The notes under the pieces are model-generated. The model had not been told where the DNA came from, did no database searches, and saw only the letters and a program-made list of their open reading frames with translations. Made by a program: the position numbers and the translations under genes. From Calditrichia bacterium (GTDB lineage Bacteria > Calditrichota > Calditrichia > JAJRVZ01), in NCBI GenBank assembly GCA_030634505.1, contig DAOWAQ010000041.1:1-10344 (forward strand): 10,344 nt of DNA, in the 5' to 3' direction. Positions 7,620 through 10,344 of the stretch are shown here, in pieces; position 1 is the stretch's first letter, and each line of letters begins with the position of its first letter.

Positions 7620-8312
7620 TTATTCCGAACATGTGAGCAGATATTCGAGCGATTCGTTACCTATGTTAAAGAGTAAATCAATTATAGATAAATCACTTGT
7701 AAATGGCTTAAATTGCTGCCTGTATTCTTTAATATTAAGTTTTTTTATCACAAGTTCAATACCTGCGTTTTCTAATGACTTTTGATTTACAAACGAAACT
7801 TCTGAATCAAATATTAGATACTTACTGCAATTGAATGTTTTTGCCAGTTCTATTATTCTTTTTGTACCGGTATTCTGTATGGATAATTTTGAAATAGAAA
7901 ACAGTTTTTTATTTATTTTTAATTGTTTTTTTATCATTTCAATGACTGCAATATCCAGGTTTAATAATGAACTCCAGGTTGAATTAAAAATGCTTTCATA
8001 TCTATGCATATAGTGTTCAAAAAACGGCGAGAATTTGTAATATGTTTTTAAGGCTAACTCATGTTTTCTCTTCCAGTTTGATTCCGGAAGAATACTTACC
8101 TCATTGATTTTCCGGATTCCTTTTTTTGAACTTAAAACAGGTACGGTTAACCATTGCTTTCCTTCAGCTGTATTAATTTTTGTGCGGTTTACTAATGAAT
8201 GTTTTGAATACTGTAAATTATCTGCTAATACGAAAACATCAGATAGAATCATTTTTAAATAAAGAATAATAGTGGGGAAGTATTCAGGTATACTTGCTGC
8301 AAGAATTTTCAT
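7620..8312 (-). CDS. WbqC-family protein
   Basis: The 230-residue product matches my knowledge of the WbqC-like family: a start resembling Q-P-x-Y-F-P (here IPEYFPTIILYLKMILSDVFVLAD), DNLQYSKHSLVNRTKI, GKQWLTVPV, NWKRKHELALKTYY, and a C-terminal LSIIDLLFNIGNESL. The family occurs in O-antigen and other glycan gene clusters and elsewhere, but its biochemical role is not settled, so no reaction is assigned. There is no signal peptide and no membrane segment, so it is probably cytoplasmic. It is the first gene of the leftward cluster and lies 15 bases ahead of the NFACT gene. No glycosyltransferase or sugar-nucleotide gene is adjacent. The ATG start agrees with the conserved N-terminal motif, though no good Shine-Dalgarno precedes it. 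A 39-base double palindrome begins 23 bases upstream and could control it. Confidence 0.85.
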   Translation of the reverse strand: MKILAASIPEYFPTIILYLKMILSDVFVLADNLQYSKHSLVNRTKINTAEGKQWLTVPVLSSKKGIRKINEVSILPESNWKRKHELALKTYYKFSPFFEHYMHRYESIFNSTWSSLLNLDIAVIEMIKKQLKINKKLFSISKLSIQNTGTKRIIELAKTFNCSKYLIFDSEVSFVNQKSLENAGIELVIKKLNIKEYRQQFKPFTSDLSIIDLLFNIGNESLEYLLTCSE

Positions 8313-8334
8313 ATTGAATTAAATTGGTTGTATC

Positions 8335-8373
8335 TTGTGGATTAAAAACCACAATGTGGTATTTAATCCACAA
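8335..8373. repeat. 39-base palindrome made of two tandem 18-base palindromes
   Basis: Positions 8335-8353 and 8355-8373 are reverse complements over 19 bases with one mismatch (8347 against 8361), around a single central A at 8354. Each half is also an inverted repeat: TGTGGATTAAAAACCACA (8336-8353) and TGTGGTATTTAATCCACA (8355-8372), each of the form TGTGG-N8-CCACA. The two centres are 19 bases apart, close to two helical turns. No T tract follows on either strand, so it is a poor terminator. It lies 23 bases upstream of the WbqC-family start, where an operator would be expected. Two dimeric regulator sites are one reading. The outer 9-mers TGTGGATTA and TAATCCACA also match the DnaA box at 8 of 9 bases. 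Confidence 0.9.
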
Positions 8374-8493
8374 ATATTTGTACTAATTAGTTTTATATGA
8401 TTTCTCATAATTTATTAATTATTAAAGAAATATGCACGATAATTTATTTTGGTACGGACATTGTAATACAGTTGAATGAAATTTAATCATTCA

Positions 8494-8520
8494 TTAACGG
8501 GAGGTAGTAATCCCGGTTAA
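8494..8520. repeat. Hairpin with one-base bulge next to the broken kinase
   Basis: TTAACGGGA (8494-8502) pairs with TCCCGGTTAA (8511-8520), with one extra C in the right arm and an 8-base loop GGTAGTAA. The left arm and loop also contain GGGAGGT (8499-8505), a near-perfect Shine-Dalgarno sequence, but no ATG, GTG or TTG stands at a usable distance after it. No T run follows, so terminator function is unlikely. It sits where recognisable kinase coding sequence begins. The rest of 8374-8530 shows only an unsupported 29-codon ORF at 8397-8486. Confidence 0.6.
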
Positions 8521-8530
8521 TACTATTAGA

Positions 8531-9639
8531 TTGTTTGTAAAAGAAAAAAAAGATAAAGCAATCTGGCCGACAGAAAATCATACAAAATTACTGGCACTGG
8601 CAAAAGTAAAGAAGAATTATTTAATGCTGATTTCATATCCGTTACCGGAGTCTTTTAAAAAATCCGCAAAATCAATCCAGGAAGTCAGCCAGATTTATAA
8701 AACTTTGGGATTTGTTAAAAGTAATATTCAAAACAGTTTTCTATTTACATTCATTTTTATTTACAGTTTGGGACTAATCATCGCGCTTTTTGTCTCTTTC
8801 TGGTTTTCTAAAAAAATTACACATCCTGTGGATAAACTCAGAAAAGCGGCATCAGAAATTGGGAGGGGAAATCTAAATTACAGGGTTCAACTTAAAGGAA
8901 ATGATGAACTATCTAATTTAGGAAACTCTTTTAATAACATGGCGGTGGAACTGGCTGAAAATCAATGTAAAATAATTGAACTGGAAAAAATGAACACCTG
9001 GCAGCAATTGGCACGCCGGCTGGCACATGAAATTAAAAATCCATTAACCCCGATTCAATTGATGACCCAACAAATTCGGGATAGTTATAATGGCGATGAT
9101 AAATATTATAGAAATATGTTATTGGAAAGTTGCCAGATTATCGAACAGGAAGTGGAAAGTTTAAAAGTGCTGGTACAGGAATTCTCGGATTTTGCCAGAT
9201 TGCCCAAATAAATCCAGCACCCAATAATCTCTGTGAATTGATTCGATCTGTGGCAAAACTTTATCAGTCTGCAGAAATAGATACAAAATTGCCTGATAAA
9301 GAAATAATGCTCGATTTTGATTATGATTATATAAAACGAGTCTTGATAAACCTGGTTCATAATGCCCTGGCTGCTAACAATTCCAATGAACCTATAATTA
9401 TAGAACTACAGTTATTAGAAGATCTGGTTAATTTAATTGTTGAAGATAAAGGTGAGGGCATCGCTGCCGAAAATCTGCAAAAAATATTTGAACCGTATTA
9501 TTCGACAAAAAAGAGCGGGGTGGGATTAGGGCTCTCGATAGTTAAAAAAATAATTGAAGAACATGATGGAAATATTGAAGTGAAGTCTGAATTGGGGAAA
9601 GGGACAAGATTTAATATATTACTTAAACTCAAAAATTAA
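8531..9639 (+). pseudogene. NtrY-like membrane sensor histidine kinase, 5'-truncated and frameshifted
   Basis: Two overlapping frames together spell the C-terminal half of an NtrY-type kinase. The first (to the stop at 9209-9211) holds the end of an extracytoplasmic region, one membrane helix at residues 70-93, HAMP (to about 145), and the H box ARRLAHEIKNPLTPIQL with His166. The second (from about 9205 to 9639) continues with INPAPNNLCELI, the N box NLVHNALAA, EDKGEGI, FEPYYSTKK and GVGLGLSIVKKI. Adding one A to the AAA at 9206-9208 would join them without a gap (LPK-INPAP). The first membrane helix and most of the sensor region are missing. The frame is open only back to 8498, with no ATG or usable Shine-Dalgarno. 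No NtrX-type regulator follows. A sequencing error could explain the frameshift, but not the missing N-terminus. A canonical slippery heptamer is absent, so programmed frameshifting is unlikely. Confidence 0.8.
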
Positions 9640-9921
9640 CAGATTGTGGTCAGCCGCTGAAAAGAACGGTCAATGAATTTAACTTGCCAAGCGACGCATT
9701 CGAACAAAATAAATTTCAAAACTCAGGACGCGTTTTCGGTAGGTTGCAGCACGATGTTATGTGCCGTGGAAAAATGTAAATAAATTTTAAAAACAGACTG
9801 GATTAGTATTCATTTCTGTCCTAAAAATTTTCAATTTTTCTTATTATTAACAAAATATTTCTCAGACTTAATGGCCTGTAATTAATTGTGGTATTTTTAA
9901 AACCAACTATAATAATTTGAT
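9640..9921. other. 282-base gap without a gene
   Basis: I see no coding region here. The first 130 bases are richer in GC than the rest and contain CCAAGCGACGCATTCG, GGACGCG and the small inverted repeat GCAC-N8-GTGC around 9750. The second half is AT-rich, with AAAAATT-TTC-AATTTTT at 9823-9839, a stem without G or C that could at most be a weak terminator for the two genes converging on this gap. Confidence 0.5.
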
Positions 9922-10344
9922 TTAAATATCTGCCCCTTCCTGGTTTTGTGAAGAATCAAGTACCTCACGTACTTTTTGGGTCAGAGCAACAGGACGAAAT
10001 GGTTTTTCCAAAAAAGCCACGTCTTCCTCTATCCCTCCCTGTTGCACAATCGCATTGTCTGTATAACCCGAAACGAACAATACCTTTATTTCCGGATATA
10101 ACCGGGAAACATTCTTTTCTAATTCACGGCCACCCATTTTGGGCATAACCACATCGGTTATGATTAAGTGAATAGGGGCTTTATGCTCATTGCATATTGC
10201 AAGCGCTTCCTCTCCGTTTTCTGCTTCCAGTATATTATAACCGTAGTTGGAAAGGGTATTCCAGGAAAGTTCGCGAATACCGGGATCATCATCAACAATT
10301 AAGATAACTTCCGAACCTTCCAGAGATTTTGCAGAAAAATGAAC
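9922..10344 (-). CDS. C-terminal receiver domain, probably of a hybrid histidine kinase (5' end outside window)
   Basis: The minus-strand frame is open from the right edge to the stop at 9922-9924, giving 140 residues. The GTG at 10150-10152 lies inside the domain and is not a start. The receiver fold is complete: VILIVDDD (acidic residues 18-20), phospho-acceptor Asp64 in IITDVVMPKMGG, Ser92 in FVSGYTD, and Lys114 in FLEKPF. About ten residues (VHFSAKSLEG) precede the domain and read more like a linker than a protein start. This receiver type (MVMPxMGG, SGYT) is common at the C-terminus of HATPase-containing hybrid kinases and resembles the one ending the kinase at 2017-4104. A hybrid kinase is therefore the likeliest parent, a stand-alone regulator the alternative. 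There is no DNA-binding or enzymatic output after the receiver; only a short polar tail (SSQNQEGADI) follows. Its GC content is visibly higher than in the left half of the window. Confidence 0.88.
   Translation of the reverse strand, partial: VHFSAKSLEGSEVILIVDDDPGIRELSWNTLSNYGYNILEAENGEEALAICNEHKAPIHLIITDVVMPKMGGRELEKNVSRLYPEIKVLFVSGYTDNAIVQQGGIEEDVAFLEKPFRPVALTQKVREVLDSSQNQEGADI

Noticed and set aside
8335..8373. Palindrome as a rho-independent terminator
   Set aside because: The stem is long but contains an AT-rich middle, and no T tract follows on either strand.
8397..8486. A 29-codon ORF starting with ATG in the gap before the broken kinase
   Set aside because: It has no Shine-Dalgarno and no recognisable sequence; in AT-rich DNA such short frames arise by chance.
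9203..9211. Programmed -1 frameshifting in the NtrY-like kinase
   Set aside because: The zero-frame codons are CCC AAA TAA preceded by G, which is not an X-XXY-YYZ slippery heptamer, and no strong downstream stem was seen. A base deletion or read error is simpler.
9106..9360. Minus-strand frames of 60-112 codons opposite the kinases and the secreted protein, and plus-strand frames opposite the NFACT, WbqC-family and receiver genes
   Set aside because: They lie within well-supported genes on the other strand and show no family motif or ribosome-binding site.
9674..9765. Possible integron attC site (ATTTAAC near 9674 and GTTATGT near 9757)
   Set aside because: The end motifs fit RYYYAAC fully and GTTRRRY at 6 of 7 positions, but I could not find complementary inner L arms, and there is no integrase or cassette array in the window.
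10150..10152. GTG at 10152 as the start of a 76-residue protein
   Set aside because: It lies inside the receiver domain directly after the phospho-acceptor Asp; the frame is open to the right edge with the first half of the domain intact.

Overview
The window is AT-rich DNA (single lines counted by hand range from about 18% to 47% GC, most near 30%). It most likely comes from the Bacteroidota/Ignavibacteriota/Calditrichota part of the FCB group. The best evidence is the first protein, which ends in a type IX secretion (T9SS) sorting domain of the NYPNPFNPST kind. A TAnnTTTG promoter-like motif at 4162-4169 and an NFACT protein of divergent sequence are consistent with this. The species cannot be named from this sequence.

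Layout. (1) Positions 3-1988 (+) hold the 3' part of a large secreted protein with the T9SS tail. (2) Only 28 bases later, 2017-4104 (+) encodes a soluble hybrid histidine kinase (GAF-PAS-HisKA-HATPase-REC). (3) A 144-residue protein of unknown function follows at 4193-4627 (+), with its own candidate promoter and a good ribosome-binding site. (4) A leftward three-gene cluster runs from 8312 down to 4629: a WbqC-family protein, an RqcH/NFACT ribosome-quality-control homologue, and an exported TPR protein. Its last gene meets the unknown gene tail to tail with one base between the stop codons. (5) The gap 8313-8530 contains a striking 39-base palindrome built of two tandem 18-base palindromes (8335-8373), and a second hairpin at 8494-8520. 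(6) Positions 8531-9639 (+) hold an NtrY-like membrane sensor kinase that lacks its N-terminal half and is split by a frameshift at 9206-9208, so it is probably a pseudogene. (7) After a 282-base gap, 9922-10344 (-) is the receiver domain at the C-terminal end of a protein that runs off the right edge, probably another hybrid kinase.

Functional picture. Three separate two-component proteins lie in 10 kb, and no DNA-binding response regulator is visible beside any of them. The central leftward cluster looks like housekeeping or envelope genes. I see no complete mobile element, CRISPR array, tRNA or rRNA. The most unusual signal is the double palindrome in front of the WbqC-family gene, next to the decayed kinase. 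I do not see a convincing new multi-gene system.
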